Shown here: one piece after another, positions 1-10,812 of the stretch
Layout: every line of letters starts with the position of its first letter
Position numbering within the stretch: position 1 is the stretch's first letter
Origin: Rhipidocladum racemiflorum
Lineage: Eukaryota > Streptophyta > Magnoliopsida > Poales > Poaceae
Assembly (NCBI GenBank): GCA_036346355.1
Contig: CM070578.1
Span: forward strand, 13,592,501-13,656,500
DNA: 64,000 nt
Reading direction: 5' to 3'
Position numbers and translations under genes: made by a program
The notes under the pieces: generated by a model
The model's database searches: none
Told to the model about the DNA's origin: nothing
The model's input: only the letters and a program-made list of their open reading frames with translations

Positions 1-174
1 GTGGGCGATCGCAAAAGTGGAAAATCCTCGAGGAAGAAAAAAAAAAAGAGAAGGGAGCAGAGGGCAAAAGAAACACTTTATTCATTCACGGAGGCGCATC
101 ACCCCAACCAAGAACAAACCGCCCGCCGTTGTCTTGGTGTGCGCCCCGCCAATGGACAGCGCCTGCGGCGCCTC

Positions 175-456
175 TCAACAGCCCTTTGCACGGGCGCCCT
201 CACTTCCCGCAGTAGGAACGCCCACGACAAGGACGCCAACTCGCCGTATGTCCTCGCGAACAGCCTCGGCCTCGACCTCCGCCACCTCCTGCAGCCAAGC
301 CTGATGAGCGCCTACTTCCTCGTGGAGCTGAGCATAACGGTCCGCCATGGCGCGCGAAGGAAGTGTTGTGGAAGCTTTGGCAGAATAACGAACGCACCAG
401 CGTTCTCTCCTTTTATAACCTACAGTGTGGGAGGCACGGAAGACGAAGCGCCTCAA
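175..456 (-). other. Small antisense reading frame with coiled-coil character
   Basis: This minus-strand frame contains a heptad-like, Glu/Ala/Arg-rich stretch beginning MADRYAQLHEEVGAHQAW. It resembles the coiled-coil tails encoded by antisense ORFs of grass Gypsy elements. A minus-strand AATAAA (plus-strand tttatt at about 77-82) lies downstream and could serve as a poly(A) signal. It is probably part of the retrotransposon rather than a host gene. Function is unknown. Confidence 0.25.
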
Positions 457-722
457 GAGCGCGCAGCGGAGCGGAAGCCGAAGCGTCCTAGTTCCAAAGA
501 CGACGCGTCCTCCAAGGCGAGTTAATCCGCCCTTATCTCTAAGAAAAAAAAACCCTGTGAAAACTCAAGCGGTGCGTGGCGACTGCACCCCTCAGTCCCC
601 ACGCACCACTCGGGGGCTGCCTTACGACCCCAGGGGTCAGCGACCTAGATCGATATTCGGTAACCGCTCCGACCGAGCTGCCCTCCCCCTCTCTCTCATA
701 GTAACCTCTTCAAAAAACCAAA

Positions 723-1135
723 ATGCTACAGCCCACGCCCCCGCGGCTACGGTTTCGAAGTAGCACTTTGCGCAAAAAGGGAGGCTACTTGAGCGAAGGG
801 CCAAGCGCCGGTCGGATGGAGCCTTTCTCGATTTAGGTCGGCGAGCCGACTGATCAAACAAACTCCCTCGAGGCAACCTCCTCGAACCAAATGCTCTGAT
901 TTAAGCCCCGCCGCCACGGCTCCCGAGTAGCATTTCGCGCAAAAGGAGGTTGCCCAAGCGGAAGGCAACTTGATCGATCGGCATAGACCGACCGATTGCC
1001 GTTAAAAGCGCACAAGTCGTTACCCTGAGCCGTACCCCAACCGACCAAGCTATCCACCTCGCGGCTATTTCCCCCGGACCAAGGTACTACGGCCTACGCC
1101 CCCGCGGCTACGGCTTCGAAGTGGCACTCTGTAGG
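723..1135 (+). repeat. Degenerate ~180-bp tandem repeat, about 2.3 copies
   Basis: The motif cccgcggctacggYttcgaag followed by a 'gcgcaaaa-ggaggY' segment recurs near 723, 899 and 1085, giving spacings of about 176 and 186 bp. Copies are diverged. It lies inside the Gypsy element, downstream of where pol would be. Such arrays are frequent in the 3' untranslated region of Tat-lineage elements. Confidence 0.55.
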
Positions 1136-1515
1136 GGGAAAACAAGCCCTCCGAGCAAGAGACGCTAGGGATGGTCGAAGCACCCCCACTCAGGGCAACG
1201 TTCTAGCCGACCAAGCGGAGCCTTCGCGAAGGAGACGGTCCGACCTAGGCACCTCTCCTCCGCGAAGCGAGCGTTCTAGGTAGCTTGTCCTATCCCGTGA
1301 TTTCTTCAGACTGAGTTGGGGCAACGCCTACGCTCTCAGGGCACCCCTGCGGGCCCTATAGCTATGGTCGTAAGATTGCCCAAACCACAGAGGAAGCACG
1401 AGGTAGACGGACACAAAAAAAAAGGAAGAGAACTCAAAAGTAGCCCGACACGTCGGGCCCGATTGGGGCGATCACGTTCATTACGTGCACTACAAAGAAA
1501 AACAAGAGAAGGAAA

Positions 1516-4500
1516 CTAATCATCTCCCTCCGTCCGACGGAGGATTTCTCGCGGCGAGATCCGGCGGGCAATCTCTTGGGCGCACGGGTCGACCCGGGCC
1601 ATGAATGCGTCGATCTCCTCATCACTTCGATCAGCAGCAACACCGCTCCCGACCGCCTCAAGGTCGACGCCGTCATAATAAGAGACGGTGTTGACCAGGG
1701 CCGAGGAAGCGCCAAGCACCGCCGCTTCCCGCACCGACGCCTCAACGCGCTCAGGGACCCATCCGAGTATGGTGGGGATGGCGCTGGGGCCTGGAGTAAG
1801 TCCAAACAGCCTGGATGCCCACGCGGAGGACCATCAGCTCGGCCGTCGTTTCGGCCGCGTCCCTCTCCGCCACCCGCTTGTCCACAAGGGCCGAGTCACG
1901 TGACTCGACCGCCGCATCCTGCTTCTCCACCGCCACCCTTCGCGACTCCAGCGCGTCGCTAAGGCTTTTTTGCAGGCCTGTAGGAACAAAAACAGTGTCA
2001 GAAGACGCACGTCGCAGTGGCTCCCAAGGGATTGAACAACTCACCAGCCACGGAGGCTTAAGTTCCTCCTCGACCTTGGCAAGCGCCTCTCGATCGGAAG
2101 CGGCACGAGCGGCAAGCTCCCTCGCCGTCGCGAGCTCCCCCCGAGCAAGATCCCGCTCGCCGCGAAGCCGGTCGGCCTCCCTGCGGGTCGACTCGTTTTC
2201 CTCTCGGAGGCGGGTGGCCTCCGCCGAAGCGCGTTCTGCTCACGGACCGCGAAGCCTTGGCCGCTTCAAGATCCGCCAGGGACGACCTGGCCGCTCTCCT
2301 CGGCGGTCGGGGACTCCGCAAGTCGCCGAGCCTCCCGCAAGGCTTGATGACTTCCCCGGCCCGACCACCAGCGGCGACCCTCCCTTGCTCGGCAACAAGC
2401 GCCCTCCGGGCGTCGAGCAGCTCTCCCCCTATAGCACTCCCCCGGCTGTGCAAACGCCGGAGGAACATCGACTTGTCTACCGCGGGATGTCAAGCGCTGC
2501 AAATTCTGCCCGGTCGATCTCGTCTTCCGGTCAAAAGATGCACAAAAGACAAAACCCCGTCGAGACTCACCGATCGACCAAGCGGACTCTGAGCAATGGA
2601 CTTCCTCGCCACTGGGCTGGCGTCAGCGGCGCGAGCGAGGTCGGCGTGGACCCTCTCCATCTCCTCCTCCAAAGCGTTCCAATCCGCGACGTTACGCCTC
2701 GTCGTCGACGAACGCAGTTCCCGGCCGGTCGGGCCAGGCCAAGATAAAGACGGTCGGCGGCCGCCTGTCTCGACTTCCCGCTGCCGCAACGTCATGCGGC
2801 GGCCGATGCGCGCCCTCCATAACACTTGGACCGCCGGCGGGCGGTAGCCCCCGGCGGCGAAGCGGCGAGACTTCGCCCGGCAGTGCCATAACGCCGCAGA
2901 TCAATTTCCCCGTGGCGAGTCGCCGACCCCACGGCCGGCGGTGCGAAAAAAACAGGATAGCGGGCGTCTCCGTCGATCTTTGCGGGCGGTGGCGGTCCCA
3001 GCGCCCCGGCGGCGGCGGGACTGCCGACCTCACCAGTTTCGGCGCAGGCGGAGGCACGTCCGTGAAAGCTTCTCACTGTTGCCGCAACGGTAGTGCTCCT
3101 GCGCATCCCCCTCGGCGGCGTCCCCTCGACAAACCCGACCACGGAGCGCATCCAAGCCCGCTCCCAACAACGCCTTGCCCGCCAGCGGATGGGACCGGAA
3201 GGGTGCGACTCCTCACCGCCGAGGTAGGACTCGGCGCTCTCCAGTGGCATGCCCACACACAGCGCCCATCGGGAGTTACGAAGAAAAAGCACCAGAGAGG
3301 ACCAAAGCGGGAGCACGTAAAGTCACTTACCGAGAGGAAGCGAACAACCGGCACTGGCGTGCCCTTTTGCCGGGCCCCACGAGGGGGCGTGAGGGGTCTG
3401 CGCATCTTCAGGATGTACCCTGCGCCCGAGGTTTCTTCTGAGGAACCACGGCCGCCGGCCCCGCGGCTGGAACCCGCGTCGCAGCTGCCGGAGTCGCCTC
3501 CGCCAACCGCTCCCCCCTCGCTCGGCAGCGGCTCTTCGTCGCCCGTCACTCTCGATCTCGTCGAGACCTCCTCGCCACGCGGACCGCTCAGCGCGCTCTT
3601 TCCTCTTCCGATCCTCGTCGCCTCCTTCTTCGCCAGGAGAGCGGCGTCACGCTACTCGTTCCGTGGCGCGGCCGCTCGCCTCTTTTTCCCCGGAAGCAAG
3701 GGGCGGAGATCGAACCACCGAGCCCCTGCACGAACACGCCGGGTAAGGGGCGAAGGAGCAGAGCAAAGCAAAAGCAAGCGAGAGCCGTCGGGCGTACCAA
3801 GTTCTGCGGATTCTGCCGAAAACGGCGCAGCACCGCGCCCGTGGCTCGGTATCTCCTCGATGGAAATCGCGGCCACACGTGCGAGGACCTCCGACGCAGA
3901 AGCTCCCGCTCGACGACCTCGCAGGTCGGTCGGCCCGTGTACTTTCGAACATGGGACGCGCCCGTTCCTTGAGGGGTTGAATGCGCCTCTCCACGAACGT
4001 ACGGAGGACCACCTTGCCCGTCAGACCCCGCGCTTCAGGTCTGCGAGCTTTTCGAGAATCTCATCAACCTTCGCCCGGTCCTCGCCGGGACCCCAGTGTC
4101 CGGCAAGGATGCGGCGTCGGTAGATTCCCACCAAGGCCGGGCAATCGTTGTCGATGTTCCGGACATAGAACCACTCGCTATGCCACCCCCGGTTGGACGT
4201 CGGTAGCTTTACATCGGTGTAAATCGACTTGCGGCGGGGGCGCAGTTGGATCGCCAGGGCGCCAAGAAGGTCGGCGGCGCCCGACGGCGGCCTCGCGAAG
4301 AAGAAGTGGCGCCAGAGTCCCCAGTGGGGTTCGATCCCCAGAAAAGCCTCGCACAGCGTCATGAAGACCGCAATGTGGAGGACTCCATTCGGATTTAGGT
4401 GGTGAACTTCCCCCCCGTAGTAGTGAAGCAGCCCCCGGACGAACGGGTGGAGTGGGAGGCCGAAGCCCCGCTCGTAGAAGGCCGCCAGCGAGACTATCTC

Positions 4501-4539
4501 GCCGTCTTCCAGTTCGGGGACCTCGGTCGGCCGTGGCAC
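1516..4539 (-). pseudogene. Antisense ORF of Gypsy element, PF04195-like 'gypsy-type transposon' protein, decayed
   Basis: Reading right to left, 4539-4021 encodes a 172-residue segment with the family hallmarks: FYERGFGLPLHPFVRGLLHY, then HHLNPNGVLHIAVFMTLCEA, then a GIEPHWGLWRHFF segment and WHSEWFYVRN. This is the N-terminal domain named Transposase_28/PF04195. The frame stops at 4021, but the next conserved block (RTFVERRIQPLKERARPMFE) continues one frame over at about 4010-3950, so one extra base in a G run near 4026-4029 breaks it. Further left are Ala/Arg/Glu-rich coiled-coil segments (about 2468-1751), then the usual C-terminal block (ASSALVNTVSYYDGVDLEAV, 1734-1516). Part of the gap may be introns. 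The function of this protein family is not established; it is not a demonstrated transposase. Family is fairly sure, intactness unlikely. Confidence 0.6.
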
Positions 4540-5550
4540 CGCCAGCCGAGGTCAGCGGAGGAAGAAGCTCCTTCCTCTCAAGCCGAGGTAGCGACCGCCG
4601 CGGCCAAGTGCGGTCGCGACATCCTCTAAAGTGCGTGGGGAAGCGGGGGTCGGGGCTACGAAGCATGAAGCTTTTTTCTCCCCTTGCGTTTTCTCTCTTT
4701 TCTTTTTTTTTTTTTTTTGCAGAAGGCACGAGCGGAAGGTTTTGCAACCCCCACGCCGCCCACCCCTTCCATTATAGGCGCTGGCGAGAACGCAGGCGGG
4801 CCTCGCGCTAACAGCGCCTCCTCGCGACAAGCGATCGCCGAACCATCAGCCTGTCACCTCGCCCGGTAACGTGCCGTAGCCCATTTAAATCCCACTAGGC
4901 ATTAACTGCTCCGACAGAGCGAACGCCTCGCGCCGCACGCCACGCAGCACCGCAGACCTCGCCGGCTACATCGGGCCGGGGCGCCCCACGCCAAGAAAGG
5001 TATGAAAACGGCCTACTGGGCCGCCCGGCCTCGGGAAAGCAAGCGGCCTGCGGGCTCGCGCCCGAGGCCCGGCACCGTGCTGAGGGTTACGAAGGCCGAA
5101 TCCAGCCAGCTGGAATGAAAGCCGCCCCAACACGTAAAAAAAGAGAGAGCGAGGGGCGGGTCGCAGTGAGCCCCCAGAGGGCCCCTAGTTAGGGTCGGCG
5201 GACGACCCAATCACTGTGGCCCGCGTCCGAGACCATACCTCACACTCTCCCGCGGAGCTCATCGATGAGTGGCGCCACCGGCGCTCGGGTTGGCGGACGA
5301 CCGGCAGCCCGATGCGGGGCAGTAAGGAAAGGTTTTATGGAACGCCCGGCGGAGTCGGGACGCCCACGCCGAGCTACGTCGCTTGGAAACGATCCCCCTC
5401 GAGGAGATCGCCAAGGTTCCACTTTCGGATTACCCAATAGTAGCTTCGCCACGAGCACGACGGCGTTCAAGCCGGCGAAGGCAAGCGTCGCGTTCGCTCA
5501 CTCGACTCTGAAAAAACCCACGAGCAGGCGTGGCTTGCCAGTCGGCCGGG

Positions 5551-6045
5551 CTAAACCCCGGCCGGCTCTCCGACCGGCTCGGGGCTCGGAGCTACACCAC
5601 AGTGCGCTCGCGCACCGGGCTCTTTCTAGGTCGGGCGCGGCTCCCCAAGCGATCGCTGACCTAAGCGCCGCTAACCTCGGTCGACGGCTACCACCGCCAG
5701 CTAAACCCCGATCGGCTCGACCGCTCGGGGCTCGAAAGTACACCCACTGTCTTCTCGCGCGCACGAGCTCTTTCTAGGCGGCGCGGCTCCCCAAGCGATC
5801 GCGGCAGGCCTAAGCGCCGCCAACCTCCGGTCGACGACTACTACGGCCGGGCTAAACCCCGACCGGCTCTCCGACAGCTCGGGGCTCGGGGCTACACCCA
5901 GATGCTTCGCTTGTGCCGGGCCCTTCTAGGTGGCGCGGCTCCCGAGCGATCCGCGCAGACCTAGCATCACCGACCTCGGGCCGACTACCATCACAGGTTA
6001 AACCCCGAGCGGCTCTCCGGCCGCTCCGGCTCGAGGCTCTTGGCG
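5551..6045 (+). repeat. ~150-bp tandem repeat, about 3.3 copies, upstream of or within the 3' LTR
   Basis: Each unit starts with YtaaaccccgRNcggctc, continues with a ggggctcgRRgctacacc block, and ends with a gctctttctaggYggcgcgg / agcgatcgcg / cctaagcgccgc segment. Starts are at 5551, 5701, 5852 and 5999 (periods 150, 151 and 147). The fourth copy is cut short and runs into the LTR promoter region. Units are clearly diverged, so the array is old. It could be a U3 enhancer-type array or 3' untranslated repeat of the Gypsy element. Confidence 0.75.
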
Positions 6046-6623
6046 AGTACCCATGCCATGGGTACCCCATCACCGGCACGAATCGGCCGACCAATCACGG
6101 CGAAGGCCCAAAGACCACCGAAAGGAACTTGGGCGCGGAGCGAGCCCGATCAGGCAGGCCGACCCGAACGGTCGGCGGACTCGATTCGGCGGTCGGCATG
6201 CTCGGCCGCCGATATTGAAGCTCAAGCTCCACTGCGCGACGGGCCAAGATGGCCCACGCCAGGTCGACGGCCGCCTTGTGCGCAGCTGCCTCTGGCGTCT
6301 CAGACGGGTAGGCGCCCTTCCCAAGATCGCCGAAGAGCCACCGGCGAGTCAAGCCCCCGTCCCATCGCCTGGCACGCCGCAGAGGAGTGCGCCCACTCCC
6401 GAGGCCAAGGCAAAGTCAAGCGCCATTAAAGCCGCCGAGGCAGACAGGAGCACCACGCAAGGCGTCATCCGGGCATCATCGCGCAAGACCGCACATCGCA
6501 GAGCCACCAACCACCTCGGGACGGCGAGGGACGGTCGGACAAGACAGGAGCCAGACTCCGAGACACGCACGCCCCCCTTTCTAGTGGGTTTCCTAAACAC
6601 CCGTGTAACCCGCCTCCTCCGTC

Positions 6624-6630
6624 TATATAA
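6624..6630 (+). promoter_or_regulatory. TATA box of the Gypsy 3' LTR
   Basis: Tatataa lies in a compact setting (ccgtctatataaggagaggc) typical of plant LTR promoters. It is followed by a purine-rich leader and a CA-rich stretch leading to the LTR end near 6919. Transcription from here would run rightward out of the element towards the AT-rich array. Confidence 0.6.
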
Positions 6631-6920
6631 GGAGAGGCGGGGCCCGAGAGGGGAAGGGACAGAGAAAAAGGCCCTCCAGGAAGCCACAACTCCCTAGCCA
6701 AAGCACGAAGGGGATCGGACAGCCGACTCCCCGCCTCGCTTGTACACCCCTTGTTCATCACCCAAAGATCAATACATCCACACCGAACGAACTGGAGTAG
6801 GGACATTCAGCCCGAACCAGTATACATCATCTGACTCCTTGAGTCGACCATTCGGGGAGAGGGAGCGCGCGACCCCATCCGACCATAAATTCGTATTGCC
6901 GGTGCACGAAACACCGACAA

Positions 6921-7072
6921 CCCTCAACCCCGTTTCTATTAGTTTCTACTAGAATCTGGAACCGTACCAAACGGTTGGCAGAAAGTGATTCTGATTCTAG
7001 CTAAACGTTCCTATCAAGAACCTGGAATCGTTTCCGTTTCTACTAGAATCTGGAACCGTACCAAACAGGGAC
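6921..7072. repeat. Partial hAT-like MITE next to the LTR
   Basis: The phrase ctagaatctggaaccgtac occurs at about 6949 and again at about 7048, with the second ending in caaacaggg. The reverse complement (CCCTGTTTGGTACGGTTCC) looks like a hAT-type MITE terminus. The left end is not seen, so the LTR retrotransposon may have inserted into it. Confidence 0.35.
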
Positions 7073-7384
7073 TAAATGTAAGTATAATTTTCATATAGTA
7101 TCTATTGATCTTAATTATCTGGGGGTGCGGATAAACTTGTCAATGAGACAGGGAACCTAGTCATGTGTATTTAAAGCACAAATTGTTGGGTGTAGGAAAT
7201 GCCTGGTTTGGTCACGTACTATTGTTTTTGCGGTGTTGACTTGTAAAATGGCACGCGATGATTTTGATTTACAAGTAGGGGTAACTAGGAAGATTCGCGC
7301 GCTACGCCGCGCCGTGCGAAATTTGATAAAAAAAATGATGAAAAGCAGGGAAAAACGGAAAAACGACGGGCGAAAAACGAATTT

Positions 7385-8062
7385 ACGTTTTTTTTTTGGA
7401 AACGGCCAACGAAAACATTTTTTCCATGTTCCGGAGAAAACACGGTTCACGGAAATAATTTTTTCAGGCAAAACGAAGAAAGAAAACGGTTTTCCATATT
7501 TTTTGTGGGGAAATAGCCACCGAAAACAGCTTCCCCATGCTCCGAGGAAAAGCGGATCACGAAAACATTTTTTCTGAGCAAAAGCGGAGAAAGGAGCGGT
7601 TTTCCATATTTTTGTTTTGAAAAAGCGGCCAACTAAAACATTTTTCTCATGCTCGGAGAAAAATCGGATGGCGAAAAATATTTTTTCGAGCAAAACGGAT
7701 AAACGAAAGCGATCTCCCAATTTTTTGGAGGAAATAGCTATCGAAAACATTTCCATGCCACAGAGGGAAAACCGATCACGAAAACATTTTTTAATAAAAG
7801 CGGAGAAAAGAAACGGTTCTACATTTTTTTTTTTGGAAAAACGGCTAACTAAAATATTTTTCACATGCTCGAGAAAAAAGCGGACCACGAAAATATTTTT
7901 TGGGACAAAGCGGAAAAACCGATCACGAAAACATTTTTTCTACCAAAACGGAGAAAAGAAACGGTTCTACATTTTTTTGTGGAAAACGGCTCACGAAAAT
8001 ATTTTTCGCATGCTCTGGAGAAAAACGGACCCCAAAAACATTTTTTGGGACAAACGAAGAAA
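7385..8062. repeat. AT-rich tandem array, ~110-bp units in alternating (~225-bp) order
   Basis: About six diverged units repeat the order 'acggccaac/agctatc - gaaaacattttttc - catgctcNgagaaaa - cggatcacgaaaaNatttttt - caaaacggagaaaRRaaacgg - ttYtacattttttt'. Odd and even units differ at the start (acggccaac-type versus aatagccacc-type), which suggests a two-unit higher-order repeat. Long reading frames exist on both strands (for example 7157-7888 minus) but only repeat the same phrase, so I do not call them genes. The stretch to about 8340 (pieces such as ggacctaaacg and ggggctttgtgcaaaaa) looks like the flank of the same repeat. Confidence 0.7.
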
Positions 8063-8400
8063 GGACCCGAACGTAAAGCGAGGACCTATTTGTTATAATT
8101 TTGGACTTGTTCGCTATTTTGAATAATTAGGAAAGGGCTCGCTCGCGATTGGCCCTTAACGGGAGGGCCTACATGCAAAACGCGAAACCAGGGACCTAAA
8201 CGCGAAATGAAAAAATTATTTCCCTCTCACATAAAATCACGTAAGGACCTAAACGTAATTTGGAAGAAACCGGAGGGGCTTTGTGCAAAAAAGGGAGGGG
8301 ACACGTGGGGGGGCCGGTTGGCCCCCAATTCCTTCCTCTATAAGGTGGGTACCATTAAGGTGACCAACTCAACAACCGAAAGAACTTGTAACATGGGCTA

Positions 8401-10236
8401 AATTTGGCCCTCGTAATCCTGGGATTTCACAATATTTATTTAACATGAATCGGTTCGCAACATCTTTTTCTAAACAATTATACAAGTTGCTCCATCTGAT
8501 CACAAATTATTTGAGACCGGGGTAATCGTGCAATAAATTTTTATATATTTGATTAGCACTACTAACTCGAGAATATTCAGACTGGTTGCACAACAATAAC
8601 ATAATTGGATTTGCTATATGTAAAAAGTATTTTTACAATCTTATGTACCTTTGTAACTCATAAAATTAGTGATAGTGGGAGTTATACCTCCGCGGCAACA
8701 AAAATCAATACATATAAAAAGACTAGAGCATTTCTAAAATATAAAGTCCTGTTTTGCACAAACGACAAGTGAAAGAGTTTAATCCTATATAAAAATAATT
8801 TCTTGAAGCCCTTTGGAACAAAGGAAGGAACCCTAAGAATTCATTTGAAATTCCTATGAATTGGGTTATTTCATATAAATTCTCAAATTGCTGGGTAAGA
8901 CCTCATGCTTAATTAATTTCTCCTCTTGTATCGTGCTTTTTTGTGTTTTTCCTATGTGACATCAAAGGACACTTTAGAGGTTTCCCTGTAGGAATCAAGA
9001 GGACATGGCAGTGACACCATAATCCCTTCTATGTTTGTGTTCCAAATTTCTCGATTCCTGTATAATTGAGTTGTTCACTATAAAGCTACTATGAAATTTC
9101 CACGTTACAAACAAGGCTTAAAATTGGAGTTCTCCGGTTGCTATGCGGTCACTTGCCTTTTAATCTACTCCTTTTTACACCATAAACTTCTTAAAATTGT
9201 CATAACAGGCCTACGCAACACCAGTGGTCACCAACAAGATTTTTTTTTAGAGTTTTCATCGTTCTTAGGAGATACTGCAAGCTACCATCAAATTACTCTT
9301 AAATTATTATATCGCTTGTTATATCTACTTTTTAAATTTTTGATACCTATTGATACTAACTCAATAGATATACGGGCACCGTAAAAAATCTAGATTTTTT
9401 AATTGTTTTTGCCCGTTGGGGTGTGAATCCCAAAGTCTTTTTTTTAAAAAAAGATGCTAAAAACCTTCCCATCACATTCCAATGTAAGCCCATTCCGTCG
9501 AAACCCAGGAACGTGTCGGCGAACCACCGATGGTTGATCCTATTGCTTCCTTGCTAGATCACCACACCAGCCTGCTTAAATTAACCAAGGAGGTCACCTT
9601 CTCCTTTCTCACCGTTGTATTGCAAGTCTTCATATCCATTTTTTTTACGATGGTTTGGTTGTTCCTTTCGTATTCATTTTTTTTTTGACGAGGCAGTTCA
9701 GTCTTAACTTTTTTTACACCTGTGATGAAAAGGAAAGAGAGAAATGCCAAGGCGACAACGTATTGTAATTGGGAGAAACTAGCAGCGGGACGTTCGATTT
9801 TTGTTTTTTTTCGAATGCCGCGTAACATTTTTTTGAACGTATGAAACATTTTTTTTACTGTTTATCGAAGAAAAATATTTTACTATGTAGAAAAAAAATA
9901 TTTCACTACATAAAAATTATTTCATCGCGTAAAAAAAAATATTGCAAAAAAATGACACGTCTAATCTCTAGATTGTAATTTGTATGCAAGCTGCCCAATA
10001 CTGGCCATCGAATTAGGTGCCCAGCGGCAATAGGCATCGAGTGGAATCGAATTAGGTGCGTGTTGCTCTTCTTCTCCCCCTCCCTCCCTCCCTTTCCAAC
10101 CCAATCCCACGGGAAATCTCCATCCCCCGCCCCCCCCCCCCCCTCCCCGCGCGCTGTTAATCGCAACCGCCGCGGCCGCCGCAGCACGTGCGCGCGTCTT
10201 TCTTGGCGGTTGCATGTATGCGGGAGGGGGGAGCCA
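8401..10236. other. Gene-free AT-rich stretch
   Basis: No convincing coding sequence was seen. The stretch holds poly-T tracts, short AT-rich duplications (for example near 9860-9950, gtagaaaaaaaatattt / cgtaaaaaaaaatatt) and, at 10060-10200, CT-rich and poly-C DNA that should be the promoter and 5' leader of the next gene. Confidence 0.5.
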
Positions 10237-10812
10237 ATGGAGGAGCCGACGGAGAGGGAGGGGGGCAGCGCGGCCGTGGAGGGGATTCGCCGGCGGCCGA
10301 GGCAGCGTCGTTATGCTTCTTGCCCTCCTCCGTCCTCCTCCTCCTCCTCCTCCTCTCCCTGCGTGGCTGCGTTGGCGTCGTGCGGTAGAAGGGAGGCGGA
10401 GGAGGAGGAGGGGCAGGGTAATCAAGGGGGAGGCAAGAAACAGGGGAGGCGCAGGAGCAAGAGGCGGGAGGTGGTCGCCAGGGCGATCCGGGACAGGCTG
10501 CCCGCCGCGCCGTCTTGCTGGGGCAACGTCTCGGTGGTCCGGGGGGTCGGAGCGAGGAGGGGGAGGAGACCGGGGGATGACGGCGACGACGGTTGTGGCG
10601 CAGGAACTGCCGCGAGGGCTCCTGCGGCGGCGTGGTGCTGCGTCTGCCCGGCCGGGGACTGCGCGCTGGAGCCGAACCCGAGCGCCAACGGCAAGGAGGA
10701 CGCCGGGCTCCGGTCCCTCATCGAGCGCAACGACTTCTACTCCGACGACTGCAACCCGCACGCCGACGTCCTCCCCGCAGCTGCCACCGCCGGCGCATCC
10801 TCCTCCTCGTAG
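10237..10812 (+). CDS. Small intronless protein of unknown function (191 aa)
   Basis: The ATG at 10237 has a good plant context (gccaATGg), and the frame runs to TAG at 10810-10812 with grass-like high GC. The N-terminal half is low complexity: Arg-rich and Ser-rich (a run of eight Ser), then an acidic EEEEG patch and a basic Lys/Arg-rich stretch (about residues 68-80) that could be a nuclear localisation signal. The second half looks folded and conserved: RAIRDRLPAAPSCWGNVSVV (about 87-106), a Cys pair in WCCVCPAGDC (about 138-147), and the C-terminal block LRSLIERNDFYSDDCNPHAD. That last block looks like a family signature, but I cannot name the family. No signal peptide or membrane segment is visible. 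The frame could be extended upstream to 10060, but that part is CT-rich leader-like sequence. Confidence 0.6.
   Translation: MEEPTEREGGSAAVEGIRRRPRQRRYASCPPPSSSSSSSSPCVAALASCGRREAEEEEGQGNQGGGKKQGRRRSKRREVVARAIRDRLPAAPSCWGNVSVVRGVGARRGRRPGDDGDDGCGAGTAARAPAAAWCCVCPAGDCALEPNPSANGKEDAGLRSLIERNDFYSDDCNPHADVLPAAATAGASSSS

Larger units (their letters stand above)
1..6919 (+). mobile_element. 3' portion of a Ty3/Gypsy LTR retrotransposon (probably Tat lineage)
   Basis: The left edge of the window lies inside this GC-rich element. Seen: a promoter-like LTR end on the plus strand (TATA box near 6624, right edge ending in ACCGACA near 6919), two blocks of degenerate tandem repeats, and a decayed minus-strand ORF with the plant 'gypsy-type transposon' signature (PF04195-like). 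Known: Tat-lineage elements of plants carry an extra ORF in antisense between pol and the 3' LTR, which matches this layout. No gag or pol is in the window. The 5' edge of the LTR could not be placed: a purine-rich tract near 5135-5160 is a possible polypurine tract, which would give an LTR of about 1.75 kb. Lineage is inference. Confidence 0.6.

Noticed and set aside
1815..2747. 310-residue plus-strand open frame
   Set aside because: Ser/Arg-rich shadow of the antisense coiled-coil region.
2912..4123. 403-residue plus-strand open frame in the Gypsy element
   Set aside because: Antisense to the recognisable PF04195-like frame and to its GC-rich flank; low complexity, no domain.
7157..7888. 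243-residue minus-strand open frame
   Set aside because: It repeats the same AT-rich 110-bp unit, has no domain, and the opposite strand is equally open; it is a by-product of the tandem array.
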